Source of the DNA: Luteolibacter sp. Y139
GTDB taxonomy: Bacteria > Verrucomicrobiota > Verrucomicrobiia > Verrucomicrobiales > Akkermansiaceae
NCBI RefSeq assembly: GCF_038066715.1
Contig: NZ_JBBUKT010000007.1
Coordinates: 62,001 to 126,000, forward strand
Length of the DNA stretch: 64,000 bases
Direction of reading: 5' to 3'
Below are positions 48,365 through 58,034 of the stretch, in pieces (position 1 is the stretch's first letter; the number at the start of each line of letters is the position of its first letter). Both the position numbers and the translations under genes were made by a program. The notes below the pieces were generated by a model that worked only from the letters and a program-made list of their open reading frames with translations, was not told the DNA's origin and ran no database searches.

Positions 48365-50815
48365 TTAAGGAGCTTCTTCGATCCGATAGAACGCCTTCAC
48401 GGCGGGAGGTGTCGGATCGCTGAAGGTATGGATGGTGGCTCCCGTGACCGGACTGCCGACTGGCGAGAAACCGGTGAGATTCGTCCCGCGGGCAAGGACG
48501 TAGCTCTTCGAGAGGGTGAGGTTCGTCACGGTGAGTTCAAAGGCTGCGCCATTGAAACCAGATGAGATCACGACCGGAGCCGCGACTACCGGAGTGCTGG
48601 TCGCGTCCTTCGGATTGCTTCCGGCGGCAAGTTCGGCGGCATTGCTGAAGCCGTCACCATCCGGGTCGCCTGCACTGCCATTCACGCCGGTGCTGCTACG
48701 CGGGTCGAGGCGATTGGCCACTTCCCATGCATCGGGCAATGAGTCGCCATCGCTATCAAGCGAGTTCGGCACGGCAAGGATGCGGACATTGTCGAACATC
48801 ACGCGATCCCCACTGGCGTGACGGATGAAGACGACGAGATTGCCGGGAGGAGGCGTGCTGCCGGTGACCAGCGAAGCGGGACGGGCCAAGGAGCCGGTGC
48901 CGATCGTGGCCAGGCAGCTGGCATCCCGCAACTTGTTGATCACATTGTCGGCATCGGGATTTCCGGATGCGGTCAGTGCGCCGTTCTCATCGATCCGGCC
49001 GGTGTAGCCGGGGATCGCGGTGCCGATGGCATTGCTCGAGAAGAAGCCGAACTCGACGACTCCGGTCGGGTAGCCATTGCGATAGCCGCCGGCGAGGTCG
49101 ATCAAGTAGGTGGTGTTTGGCGCGAAGGCCACGCCGGTATCCTGATAGAGGTAGGCCCCGATTTCCTGGATGCCGGCATACTGGGCGCCCTGGCCCCCGG
49201 TCACTCCGATGGAAGTGAGGCTTTCCACGAAGGTGTCATTGGCAGCCGGTCCATTGACGAAGGTCCAACCGGTGGCGACCCCGTTGAAGAAGGTGCCGGG
49301 CGCTTCAGGAACTTCGAAGCTCGGATTGTTCACGGCCACGGTCGGCAGGTTCGAGCTGTCGAGCTTGGGATTCGTTCCAAGCAGGAACTCCCAGCGGTCG
49401 GTGGTGCCGTCGCCATCGGTGTCTGCCAGGTTGGGGTCGGTGCCGGAAGTGACACCCGCGACGTAGGCTACGTCGGGGTTCTCGTTGCCGTCGATGATGC
49501 CGTCGTTGTCGGTGTCCGCCTTGGTGGGGTCGGTGCCGGTGGCGGTGATGCCACCCCACGTGCCCGCCTTGTCTTCGACGAAGTCGTCATAGCCGTCGTG
49601 ATCGGTATTCGCATCGCGCGGATTGGTGCCGCGGATGAATTCGTCATAGTTGAGCAGGCCTTCGCCGTCCGGGTCGCCGTTCGGACCGTTGTTGGCATTC
49701 ACGGTGCCGTCGTCCAAGGGATTGAGCGAGTAGGTCACTTCCCAGCCATCCGGCAGCGAGTCGTCGTCAGAGTCCGGGTCCAGCGGGTTGGTTCCCGCGG
49801 CGGCTTCGCCGCCGTCGTTGAGCTTGTCGTCGTCGCTATCGGCGTCCTGCGGGTCGGTGCTGTTGATGCCGCCGTTGTATTCCTGGACGTTGGTCCGGCC
49901 GTCGCCATCGGGATCACCGCTGGCGCCGTTGTTGAAGACGATGCTGCCATTGTCGTTCGGGTTGAGGCCGTGGTTGATCTCCCAAGAGTCGGGCATGCCG
50001 TCGCCATCGCTGTCAGCAATCAATGGCGCGTTGGTGCCGATGATCTGGAAGCCATTGATCGGGCAGCGAAAGGGATTGGTTCCCGCTTCGTCCAGACGGA
50101 TGTAGAAGGAGCCGGCGGTCAGTCCGCTGAAGATGGTGTAGTTGCCAGCGCCACTGGCACCCGTGACGCGGGTGAAGGTGGGATTGGTGCCCCAGTTGGA
50201 GTTGTCGACGATGTCGATCCGGCTGGTGAGATCGGATCCGAGGCCAGGGTCTCCGTTCACGGGGTTGGCGGTATCGGCGTTTGCGAGCCACACCTTTGTC
50301 GCGCGATCACCTGCTGCGGAATCGCCATCCGCATAGATCACCACGCTGAAGGAGGTGAGTCCCTTGGCGGTCATCCAAGCATCGAGTCCCGTCACGAGGA
50401 TGGTCGGCTTGTCATCGTCGGTGCCGAAGACACCATTGAAAGCGTTGGTGATGGCCGCCCCGTTCGAGTCGAGGTAGCCTTTCATCAGCTTGTTGTTACC
50501 GCCGAGGGTTTCGTTGGCGTTGTTCGCCCAGATGCCGGTGGCGTCCCACTTGAGGGTCACGGCCGTGGTGGCTCCGGTGTTGTCGTTGAGGGCGACCGGG
50601 TTTCCCCAGCGGCCACGGTTGTTCCAGTTGACTTGTTCGTAGCCGGGGGCACCGGCGCTTTCGGCGGCGCCGAGAAGGTAGGCGGCATTTTCCGCGAAAC
50701 TGACGCCGATCGGGAAATCAGTGGCGCCAGCGAGTCCTCCGGAAAGCGCGAGGACATGGGAAATGGCGATGGTCAGTCGCCTCGGGGAATTATTCTTGGG
50801 TCGGGTTCGATTCAT
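48365..50815 (-). CDS. Secreted thrombospondin type 3 repeat protein
   Basis: 816 residues. The ATG at 50815 is selected because a signal peptide follows (a KNNSPRRLTIAIS stretch, then HVLALSGGLAGA); the longer upstream frame is non-coding. Residues about 270-500 hold a run of calcium-type TSP3 loops (DSDGDGMPDSWE, DPDGDGRTNVQE, DSDDDKLNDGGE, DSDDDSLPDGWE, DTDNDGIIDGNE, DTDGDGTTDRWE). After that comes a DUF642-like carbohydrate-binding-type region with NNPSFEVPEAPGTFFNGVATG, then two more loops and an AFYRIEEAP end. It is probably surface-located and calcium-stabilised, of unknown ligand. Confidence 0.86.
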   Translation of the reverse strand: MNRTRPKNNSPRRLTIAISHVLALSGGLAGATDFPIGVSFAENAAYLLGAAESAGAPGYEQVNWNNRGRWGNPVALNDNTGATTAVTLKWDATGIWANNANETLGGNNKLMKGYLDSNGAAITNAFNGVFGTDDDKPTILVTGLDAWMTAKGLTSFSVVIYADGDSAAGDRATKVWLANADTANPVNGDPGLGSDLTSRIDIVDNSNWGTNPTFTRVTGASGAGNYTIFSGLTAGSFYIRLDEAGTNPFRCPINGFQIIGTNAPLIADSDGDGMPDSWEINHGLNPNDNGSIVFNNGASGDPDGDGRTNVQEYNGGINSTDPQDADSDDDKLNDGGEAAAGTNPLDPDSDDDSLPDGWEVTYSLNPLDDGTVNANNGPNGDPDGEGLLNYDEFIRGTNPRDANTDHDGYDDFVEDKAGTWGGITATGTDPTKADTDNDGIIDGNENPDVAYVAGVTSGTDPNLADTDGDGTTDRWEFLLGTNPKLDSSNLPTVAVNNPSFEVPEAPGTFFNGVATGWTFVNGPAANDTFVESLTSIGVTGGQGAQYAGIQEIGAYLYQDTGVAFAPNTTYLIDLAGGYRNGYPTGVVEFGFFSSNAIGTAIPGYTGRIDENGALTASGNPDADNVINKLRDASCLATIGTGSLARPASLVTGSTPPPGNLVVFIRHASGDRVMFDNVRILAVPNSLDSDGDSLPDAWEVANRLDPRSSTGVNGSAGDPDGDGFSNAAELAAGSNPKDATSTPVVAAPVVISSGFNGAAFELTVTNLTLSKSYVLARGTNLTGFSPVGSPVTGATIHTFSDPTPPAVKAFYRIEEAP

Positions 50816-51077
50816 GGTCGGTACGGGCCTAGGGGTCGGTTTTGCGAAGGCGAAAGGGCCTTGGCGTGGGTCGGGTTCCCCCGGGGAATCAGGGTCGTGA
50901 TTTCCCGGGATAGGGCGGCGAAGGTAGGGACTCCCCGAATTTCCGGCTACTACCTGAGGCGGTAGAAATCGCCCTCCCCGCGGATGGATCGCCGATTTTC
51001 TTTTCATCGCGGGGCCGCGTATGTTGGAACGCCGGGGGGCGGCCGTCCGTAAGGCCGTGCCGTCCCGCACCAAACCC

Positions 51078-54000
51078 ATGGCTCGTCCGTATCACCGGTC
51101 TCTGCTGCATCGTGCCCTCATGTGCGCGGTGTTGGTCGCGGGTGTGATCCCGGCGCAGGCCGTGGGCGAGCCGGAGATGACCTTGGCACAGCTGCGCGAT
51201 TCGGTGTCGGAAGGCGGGCGCGGGGATGCGCGCTTCCGGGTGGAGGGCCGGGTTTGCGGTCTTTCGGAGAACCGGCGCTTGCTGGCACTTCAGGATGGGA
51301 GCGCCACGGTGCTGTTAGAGTGTGCGTCGGTGCCGCCTGAGGTTTCGGCTGGAAGCCGGATCGCGCTGGAGGCGAAAGGCAGCACGCTGCGACGCAGCCG
51401 GCATGCGATCGAGGTCGATACCGGCCCATTGATCGAGGTGGATGATCACCATGGCATCATTACCCGCAGCCGGCCTGTCTATCTGGAGCAAGGGCTGCAG
51501 CCGCTGCGGCTGGAATGGTTCAACGGTCTCAACCTGGCGGAGCTGAAGTTGGAGTACGAGGGGCCGGGCATCAGTCATCGCAAGGTGCCTGCGGACTGCT
51601 TCATGCATGATGCGGGTGACCAAGGGCTGCACCCGGGGCTTCGCTATCAGGTTTACGTCAAGGACTGGTGGGGGGACCTCTCGGACTTCGCCGGGAATTC
51701 ACCGGTCAAGGAGGGCGTGACACCCGATCTCGACATCGGGGTGCGGTCGCGGCCGAATCAGGTGGGGATCATTTTCTCGGGCCTGATGAAGATCCCGGAG
51801 ACCGGGAACTATACCTTCTTCCTCGGGTCGGACGATGGAGCCCGGGTGTATCTCGGCAAGCCGCTCTCGACCATTTCCGTTTTATCCGGAGAGACCGTGG
51901 TGCCGGAAACGGCACCGTGGACGCCAGCCATGGCGCCGGATGATGAGCGATGGATGACCGCGGAAGGAAGCGTGAGCTTCGTGGATCGCAAGAGCGGCGT
52001 GCTGGGTCTGGATGTGAGCGGCCAGGATGGTTCCTTTCATGTCTCGATCCTGGATCAGGATCCCACGGAGCGGCCTGCGCTGCTGGGGCGCTACATTAAG
52101 GTCCGCGGCGTTGGCGGGGCGGAAGGACTCGTGGTGATCCACCGCCGGGATTTGCAGGTGGTGGGGGATGATGCGGTGCCTTCCGGGCTGCTGACCCGTG
52201 CGGGGCAGGTGCGACGGTTGCAACCGGACGAGGCGCGCAAGCCCTACCGCGCGCAGATCCGGGGAGTGGTGACGATGGCATCACAGACGGTGCTTGTGAT
52301 CCAAGATTCGAGCGGAGGTGTCTTCGTCCGCTATTCCGCGCCGAAGGGAGATGCCCAGCCGAGGCCCGGAGAATTCTGGCAGATCGAAGGCAAGACGAAT
52401 CCCGGCGATTTCTCACCGATGCTGGATGGGGATCGATCCCGGTATCTGGGAAGTGCCTCGATGCCGAATGCCGCACGGCCGACCTGGGAACAGATCGCAA
52501 GCGGAAGCATGGATGCCGAGTGGGTCGAGATCGAAGGCGTGGTGGCGTCGGCTTCCACCACGATGCTCGTGATCCTCACCCGCGATGGGAAGGTGCAGAT
52601 CCGCAATGACCTCTCCTATCCGCTGCCCACCGTCTCGATGAGCGAGAAGGAAATCGCAGCCCTTCCCGGGAGTGTGGTGCGCCTTCGTGGCGTCTTCACC
52701 GCGAACTGGGATGGTGAAGGCCGGGTGAATGCGGGACTTTGCCAAATGGGCAACGCGAGCCTTTCGGTCGATCAGCTGATGCCGGCCGATCCGTTTTCGG
52801 CGGAGCCGATGCAAGCCACGGACCTGCTGCGTTTCACCTCGCACCCCGGGGTCTTCAAGCGGGTGAAGGTCACCGGGACCGTGCTGCACGCCCATCCACC
52901 CGAGCTCTTTCTTTCCGATGGCGCGCGCGGGTTCCGGATCCTGAGTCGCGAGGCTCCGGTGCTGAGTCCCGGGGATCAGGTCGAGGCTTCCGGCTTTCCC
53001 CGCCTCGGGGGACCTTCGCCGGTCTTGATGGAAACCTTCGTTCGCAAGACGGGGACGGGTTCGCTGCCGGACGCGGTGTCCGTGGATTCGGCGAATCTGC
53101 CGAATGCGCGGCTCGATTCGATGCGGGTGACGGTGGAAGGGAGCCTGCTCAGTGATAGCCTGCGCCAAAGCGAGCGAGTGCTTGAGATGAGATCGGGAAA
53201 GCAGCGCTTTGTCGCGAGGCTGGCGGTCACCGGCGACGTGAAGCCGATCGAACGGGGAAGCTTGCTGCGCCTGACCGGAATCTATGCGAGTGCTGCCGTC
53301 GCTCGCGCCGGGACGAATGCCGAGCCCTTCGAGCTGCTGCTCAATCATCCCGAGGATATTCAGATCTTGGAACGCGGCCCGTGGTGGACGCTGAAGCACA
53401 CGATCATCCTGATCTCGATCCTGTCCGGCGTGCTCCTGCTGGTGATGGTCTCGAATTTCCTGCTGCGCCGGACGGTGGTCCAGCGCACCCGCGAACTCGC
53501 GCTGGAGATGGAGGAGCGGCAAGTGGCCGAGCGCAACCGGGAAGTCCAGGAAGAGCGCACGCGGGTGGCGCATGATCTCCACGACGAGCTGGGCGCGGGT
53601 CTCACCGAGGCAGGCATTCTCACATCGCTGGTGAAGAATCCCGCCGTGCCCGCGGAGAAGAAAGACGGCTATCTCGAACAGCTTGCGGAAGTTTGCCGGG
53701 GGCTGGTGACCGGGCTCGATGAGATCGTGTGGGCGGTGAATCCACGCTACGATTCGGTGGGTGACCTGGCCGGATACTTCTCGCTTTTCGCGCAGCGTTT
53801 CCTGGATCTCGCGGGTATCCAATGCCGGCTGCAGATCGCGGATGCGGTGCCGGAACATCCGCTGGCTTCCCACGTCCGACACCATCTATTTCTCGCTTTC
53901 AAGGAGGCCCTGAACAACATCGTGCGGCACTCGGGAGCGAGCGAGGTCAAGCTGGCGATCGGCGTGGCAGACCGGACCTTGACCGTCGAACTGGCGGACA

Positions 54001-54161
54001 ATGGCCGCGGCCTGGAGCCGGGGAACCCGGTGCCTGGCAGCGACGGGCTTGCAGGAATGAAGGGAAGAATGGAAAAGCTTGGAGGGGAATGCCGGGTTGC
54101 AAGTAGCCCCGGAGAGACCACCGTCGAGTTCAGGCTACCGTTGGAAAGGAGTATTGCATGA
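51078..54161 (+). CDS. Sensor histidine kinase with periplasmic OB-type and PA14 domains
   Basis: 1027 residues from the ATG at 51078 (signal helix HRALMCAVLVAGVIPAQA). Periplasmic part: OB-type beta domains (about 35-135, 350-450 and 480-760) with an inserted PA14-like domain (about 140-317; GLMKIPETGNYTFFLGSDDGARVYL). One membrane helix lies at about 774-797 (IILISILSGVLLLVMVS). Then come a coiled coil, the HisKA_3 motif ERTRVAHDLHDELGAGL with His832, and an ATPase domain (EALNNIVRHSGA, DNGRGLEPG, GLAGMKGRMEKLGG). PA14 domains often bind carbohydrates, so a glycan signal is a fair inference. Translation is coupled (ATGA) to its regulator. Confidence 0.9.
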   Translation: MARPYHRSLLHRALMCAVLVAGVIPAQAVGEPEMTLAQLRDSVSEGGRGDARFRVEGRVCGLSENRRLLALQDGSATVLLECASVPPEVSAGSRIALEAKGSTLRRSRHAIEVDTGPLIEVDDHHGIITRSRPVYLEQGLQPLRLEWFNGLNLAELKLEYEGPGISHRKVPADCFMHDAGDQGLHPGLRYQVYVKDWWGDLSDFAGNSPVKEGVTPDLDIGVRSRPNQVGIIFSGLMKIPETGNYTFFLGSDDGARVYLGKPLSTISVLSGETVVPETAPWTPAMAPDDERWMTAEGSVSFVDRKSGVLGLDVSGQDGSFHVSILDQDPTERPALLGRYIKVRGVGGAEGLVVIHRRDLQVVGDDAVPSGLLTRAGQVRRLQPDEARKPYRAQIRGVVTMASQTVLVIQDSSGGVFVRYSAPKGDAQPRPGEFWQIEGKTNPGDFSPMLDGDRSRYLGSASMPNAARPTWEQIASGSMDAEWVEIEGVVASASTTMLVILTRDGKVQIRNDLSYPLPTVSMSEKEIAALPGSVVRLRGVFTANWDGEGRVNAGLCQMGNASLSVDQLMPADPFSAEPMQATDLLRFTSHPGVFKRVKVTGTVLHAHPPELFLSDGARGFRILSREAPVLSPGDQVEASGFPRLGGPSPVLMETFVRKTGTGSLPDAVSVDSANLPNARLDSMRVTVEGSLLSDSLRQSERVLEMRSGKQRFVARLAVTGDVKPIERGSLLRLTGIYASAAVARAGTNAEPFELLLNHPEDIQILERGPWWTLKHTIILISILSGVLLLVMVSNFLLRRTVVQRTRELALEMEERQVAERNREVQEERTRVAHDLHDELGAGLTEAGILTSLVKNPAVPAEKKDGYLEQLAEVCRGLVTGLDEIVWAVNPRYDSVGDLAGYFSLFAQRFLDLAGIQCRLQIADAVPEHPLASHVRHHLFLAFKEALNNIVRHSGASEVKLAIGVADRTLTVELADNGRGLEPGNPVPGSDGLAGMKGRMEKLGGECRVASSPGETTVEFRLPLERSIA

Positions 54162-54784
54162 TCAAGATTGGCATCGTGGAAGACAGCAAGACCACCCGCG
54201 ACGGGCTGGCCACCATCATCGACTTGTCACCGGGCTACACCTGCGTGTGCGTCTGCGACACGGCGGAGAAGGCGCTGGTCCAGCTTCCCAAGCATGCGCC
54301 GGAGGTGGTGCTGATGGACATCCAGCTTCCGGGGATGTCCGGCATCGAATGCGCGGGGCGGCTCAAGAAGCTGCTGCCGGACGTGCTGATCATCATGGTG
54401 ACCGTGTATGAAGATCCGGACCGCATCTTCAGCGCGCTGCGCAATGGTGCGTCCGGTTACTTGCTCAAGCGCTCGGCACCGGACCAGGTGATCACGGCGA
54501 TCCGCGACGTGCTGCAAGGCGGCGCGCCGATGAGCGGGGAAATCGCCCGGAAGGTGATCCACCATTTCCGCGAGCAATCGACCACGGCGGAGGAAGTGGA
54601 GAAACTCACCACGCGGGAGCGGGAGGTGCTCGAGCTGGTGGCCCAAGGATTCATCAACAAGGAAATCGGTGATCGGCTTGGTGTCTCTACCGAGGCGGTG
54701 CGCTGGCACCTGAAGCACATTTACGTGAAGCTGCATGTGCGCTCGCGGACCGAGGCGGCGCTGAAATTCCGCGGGCCGAAGTAA
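54158..54784 (+). CDS. NarL/FixJ-type response regulator
   Basis: 208 residues. The receiver has Asp8/Asp9 (IVEDSK), phospho-acceptor Asp54 in VVLMDIQLPGMSG, Thr in MVTVYED and Lys in YLLKRS. The C-terminal LuxR helix-turn-helix is LTTREREVLELVAQGFINKEIGDRL, then STEAVRWHLKHIYVKL. Its ATG overlaps the kinase stop by 4 bases. Asp54 and the operon pairing make it the partner of the PA14 kinase. Confidence 0.94.
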   Translation: MIKIGIVEDSKTTRDGLATIIDLSPGYTCVCVCDTAEKALVQLPKHAPEVVLMDIQLPGMSGIECAGRLKKLLPDVLIIMVTVYEDPDRIFSALRNGASGYLLKRSAPDQVITAIRDVLQGGAPMSGEIARKVIHHFREQSTTAEEVEKLTTREREVLELVAQGFINKEIGDRLGVSTEAVRWHLKHIYVKLHVRSRTEAALKFRGPK

Positions 54785-54785
54785 A

Positions 54786-55445
54786 TCAGCGCAGGATATA
54801 CAGCGCGGTGGCCGCGACGTGGCAGGCGCTGCCGGCGAGAACGAAGAGGTGCCAGATGGCGTGGTTGAAGCGCAGGCGCTTCCACGCGAAGAAGATCACT
54901 CCGAGCGTGTAGCAGAGTCCGCCTGCCACCATCCAAGCGACGCCCGCGGGTGACAGCACGCGCAGCATGGGACCGAGGGCGAAGACGGCCAGCCAGCCCA
55001 TGACGATGTAGAGCGCAGTGGACCACCAGGTATCACGCTTGCCGCGCCCGATCGTCTTCAAGAGCACTCCGGCCACCGCCATGAACCAGACGATGCCGAA
55101 CAAGGTCCATCCCCATGGTCCCCGCAACGCGACCAAGGTCAGCGGAGTGTAGGAGCCGGCGATCAAGAGGTAGATGCAGGCGTGATCGAGCGCCTGAAGC
55201 CACGGCTTTCTCCGCGGGCACGAGGTCGCGTGGTAGATGGTGGATGATCCGTAGAGCAGCACCAGAGTGACGCCGAAGACGGTGGCAGAGATGGTCTGGA
55301 AAATATCGTCCTTCGCGAGCATCACCATGACCACCAGTGCGGCGATGGCGAGGGCGGTGCCAAGCGCGTGCGTGGCCATGCTCGCCATTTCCTCGGCGTG
55401 GCTTTCACATAGTGGCGAGCGGGGCCTCGGCGGCTGCCGGTGCAT
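54786..55445 (-). CDS. Haemolysin-III (PAQR/YqfA) family membrane protein
   Basis: 219 residues from the ATG at 55445, the first Met before SHAEEMASMATHALG (family N-terminus); a longer frame upstream is non-coding. Seven helices; conserved motifs YGSSTIYHATS, LDHACIYLLIAGSYTPLTL and FNHAIWHLFVLAGSACH. The His/Asp/Ser set would bind a metal as in the PAQR fold. The function is unknown despite the name. It is convergent with the response regulator, with one base between stop codons. Confidence 0.92.
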   Translation of the reverse strand: MHRQPPRPRSPLCESHAEEMASMATHALGTALAIAALVVMVMLAKDDIFQTISATVFGVTLVLLYGSSTIYHATSCPRRKPWLQALDHACIYLLIAGSYTPLTLVALRGPWGWTLFGIVWFMAVAGVLLKTIGRGKRDTWWSTALYIVMGWLAVFALGPMLRVLSPAGVAWMVAGGLCYTLGVIFFAWKRLRFNHAIWHLFVLAGSACHVAATALYILR

Positions 55446-55812
55446 GGGGAGAGTGTCGCTGCGAATGGGGGAGCTGTCGAGAAGGGGGTGGAGAAAGCAT
55501 TGGAGGGGCTGGGAAGGAGTTGTGGGTGGTCGAGCTTTTGGGAACTTTACGGGTGGTCTGCCGGTGAGGCGGTCGTTGTGAGTTGCTTCGTCCGCCTGAA
55601 GGCGGGAATGCGTGCAGCTTTCCGTCGGCTTTTTGGGGTGGCAATTCAGCGTCAATGATTCGCGGGTGGGAGGGCCGATTTTGTAACCATGATTCTCCTT
55701 GTTGGAGAGGGTGCGTCTGGCTATACGGCGGATGGTGGCGAAAGGTTTTTCTAACGGCCTCCCGCCCTTTGCTGCTGCTGGTTCACTCATCCCTAACCAC
55801 AACTTGAGAGAC
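55446..55812. other. Intergenic region upstream of aqpZ with REP-like palindrome
   Basis: This 367-base gap separates the haemolysin-III gene (leftward) from aqpZ (rightward) and must contain both promoters. It carries the palindrome TCCGCC-TGAA-GGCGGGA (55591-55607). Before aqpZ, CTTGAGAG (55803-55810) is a weak ribosome binding site. No gene was found; a frame into aqpZ from 55699 looks non-coding. Confidence 0.5.
55591..55607. repeat. REP-like palindrome, covariant partner of 11264-11280
   Basis: TCCGCC-TGAA-GGCGGGA. Compared with TCCGGC-TGAA-GCCGGGA at 11264-11280, fifteen of seventeen bases are identical. The two that differ (55595 and 55602) form a stem pair that has flipped from G-C to C-G, so pairing is kept. 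Both are intergenic. Confidence 0.6.
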
Positions 55813-56505
55813 ATGAAATCGTATGTAGCAGAGTTCTTCGGCACCTTTTGGCTGGTTCTTGGCGGGTGCGGCAGTGCGGTACTGGCGGCGGCGTTCCCGG
55901 ACGTGGGGATCGGGCTGCTGGGGGTGTCGTTCGCTTTTGGCCTCACGGTGCTGACGATGGCGTATTCCATCGGGCACATTTCCGGGTGCCACCTGAATCC
56001 CGCGGTTTCGGTCGGGCTGTGGATGGGAGGACGGTTTCCGGCGTCGAAGGTGATGCCGTACATCGGGGCGCAGGTGGCGGGTGGTGTCGCCGGGGCGCTG
56101 ATTCTTTACATCATTGCTTCGGGGAAGGCGGGGTTTGACGTGACGAAGGGCTTCGCCTCGAACGGCTACGGAATCCATTCTCCCGGAGGCTATTCGCTTG
56201 CGGCGGCATTCGTGACGGAGGTGGTGATGACGATGATGTTCCTGCTGATCATCCTGGGGTCCACGGACAAGCGTGCGCCCGCCGGGATGGCGCCGATCGC
56301 GATCGGCCTAGGGCTGACGCTCATTCACCTGATCAGCATTCCGGTCACGAATACCTCGGTGAATCCGGCGCGGAGCACGGCGGTGGCGGTTTTTTGCGGT
56401 GGCTGGGCGCTCACGCAGTTGTGGCTGTTCTGGGTGGCTCCGATCCTAGGCGGGGTGCTCGGTGCGGTGATTTACAAGTTCATTGGCGGGGATGACCGAA
56501 AGTAG
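55813..56505 (+). CDS. aqpZ: Aquaporin Z-like water channel
   Basis: 230 residues from the ATG at 55813 ([15 protein letters not shown]). Six helices with both NPA boxes: [12 protein letters not shown] and [15 protein letters not shown], with Arg of the selectivity filter after the second. The small residue and His pattern are of the water-selective AqpZ type rather than glycerol facilitators. It likely serves osmotic adjustment. Monocistronic. Confidence 0.96.
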   Translation: MKSYVAEFFGTFWLVLGGCGSAVLAAAFPDVGIGLLGVSFAFGLTVLTMAYSIGHISGCHLNPAVSVGLWMGGRFPASKVMPYIGAQVAGGVAGALILYIIASGKAGFDVTKGFASNGYGIHSPGGYSLAAAFVTEVVMTMMFLLIILGSTDKRAPAGMAPIAIGLGLTLIHLISIPVTNTSVNPARSTAVAVFCGGWALTQLWLFWVAPILGGVLGAVIYKFIGGDDRK

Positions 56506-56586
56506 CGGCCGGAGTGTCGATTGCGGCCAAGGCCATGGATGCCAGTTGCCAGCCGGGAGTGCCATCGCTAGGCCTTCCCGGCTGTC

Positions 56587-57996
56587 ATGTCGAAACCCGG
56601 TGCGAGTATCGATGCCGCTGAACGCGCGGTGCCGGAAATCAGGCTGGCGGGAAAGCTCGGTGGCATGTCGCTGCCGTGGCAGGTGGCGGTTCTGGCGATC
56701 TGGCCGCTGCTTGAGAACGTCCTCGCGTTTTGCGTGGGTTTCACCGACCGGCTGATCTCGGGGCGCCTCGCGACGGGGCCCGAGCAGGTGGCGATTCTCG
56801 ATGCGATGGGGCTCGGCGGCTATGTGGGATGGTTTTTCAATATCCTCCAGGGCGCGGTGGCGACTGGGGTGATGGCGCTGGTTTCACGGTCGATCGGCGC
56901 GGGTGACCGGAATCTGGCGATGCGTGGCCTGGGCCAGGGGCTGTGGCTGGGGATTGCGGCCGGGGTGCTTTCGCTGCTGGCGCTGCAATTCGGGATCCCG
57001 TCGCTGATCGAGGTGGTGGGGCTGACGCCGGAGGCGGCGGTGCATGCGGAGGCTTTCCTGCGGGTGCTCGCCTGGTCGGGGCCGGTGAGCGGCGCGATGT
57101 TTGCGATCAATGCGGCGCTGCGCGGAGCGGGGGACACGAGGACGCCCTTCATCGCGATGCTGGTGGTGAACATCGTGAACATGGGGGTGAGCTGGTATCT
57201 CGCGATGGTCCATGGCCGTGGGGTGGCGGGGATTGCCGGGGGCACGGTCACCGGCTGGTGCTGTGGTCTGGCGGTGGTCTCGGTGGTGCTGCTGCGGAGG
57301 AATGGCATGCTCTGCTGGAGCCTCGCGGGGCTGAGGCCGCATCGCGAGACGCTGCTCCGCATTCTCCGGATCGGGGCGCCGCAGTCGCTGGAGATCGGCT
57401 GCATGTGGGGAATCCACGCCTACGGGATCCATACGATCGCCAAGCTACCGGGGACGGGAAATCTGGGGGCGCACATCCTGGCGATCGGCGTGGAGTCGAT
57501 GAGTTTCCTGCCGGGCTGGGCGATCGGCACGGCCGGCGCGGCGCTGGCGGGGCAGTATCTGGGGGCGGGCTCGAAGGAGATGGCGGTCCGGGCGGTGCGG
57601 CTCTGTTGGGGGATTGCCGTGGTCCTGATGGGAACCGTGGGGATCTTTTTCATCTTCGGGCGCGACGCCCTGATCGAGCTGATGGCTCCGAAAAGTGAGC
57701 TTCACAAGCACCTGGCCTCGCCGCTGGTGCTGATTTGCGCGGCGGCGCAGCCGTTCTTCGCGACGTGCATCGTGCTGAAGACCTCGATGCGGGGGGCCGG
57801 GGCGACGACGACGGTGATGCGGTGGTCCTTTGGCAGCATGATTTTCTATCGTCTGGGCATGCTGTCGCTGCTCCACACGCAGCCGTGGTTCGACCTGCGG
57901 GCGGTGTGGGTAATCTTCTCGCTGGATCTGACGACCCAGGCGCTGGTCTTCGCCTGGGTCCATTTTCGTGGGAAATGGCTGGACGCGAGGGTGTAA
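56587..57996 (+). CDS. MATE-family efflux transporter
   Basis: 469 residues with about twelve membrane helices in two homologous halves. Typical patterns: ENVLAFCVGFTDRLISGRL, GAVATGVMALVSRSIGAGD, AINAALRGAGDTRTPF and, in the second half, GWAIGTAGAALAGQYLGAGS and KTSMRGAGATTTVMRW. It exports organic cations or drugs by Na+ or H+ antiport; the substrate is unknown. obg follows after 38 bases and may be co-transcribed. Confidence 0.92.
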   Translation: MSKPGASIDAAERAVPEIRLAGKLGGMSLPWQVAVLAIWPLLENVLAFCVGFTDRLISGRLATGPEQVAILDAMGLGGYVGWFFNILQGAVATGVMALVSRSIGAGDRNLAMRGLGQGLWLGIAAGVLSLLALQFGIPSLIEVVGLTPEAAVHAEAFLRVLAWSGPVSGAMFAINAALRGAGDTRTPFIAMLVVNIVNMGVSWYLAMVHGRGVAGIAGGTVTGWCCGLAVVSVVLLRRNGMLCWSLAGLRPHRETLLRILRIGAPQSLEIGCMWGIHAYGIHTIAKLPGTGNLGAHILAIGVESMSFLPGWAIGTAGAALAGQYLGAGSKEMAVRAVRLCWGIAVVLMGTVGIFFIFGRDALIELMAPKSELHKHLASPLVLICAAAQPFFATCIVLKTSMRGAGATTTVMRWSFGSMIFYRLGMLSLLHTQPWFDLRAVWVIFSLDLTTQALVFAWVHFRGKWLDARV

Positions 57997-58034
57997 GCTG
58001 GCGCATTGACCCGTCCCCGCGATTCTATCCTGCC

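Noticed and set aside
48818-50965. Long + strand reading frame (715 codons) opposite the thrombospondin-repeat gene
   Set aside because: It is the antisense shadow of a protein with clear signal peptide and calcium-loop repeats; its translation is low-complexity Gly/Val/Arg without domains.
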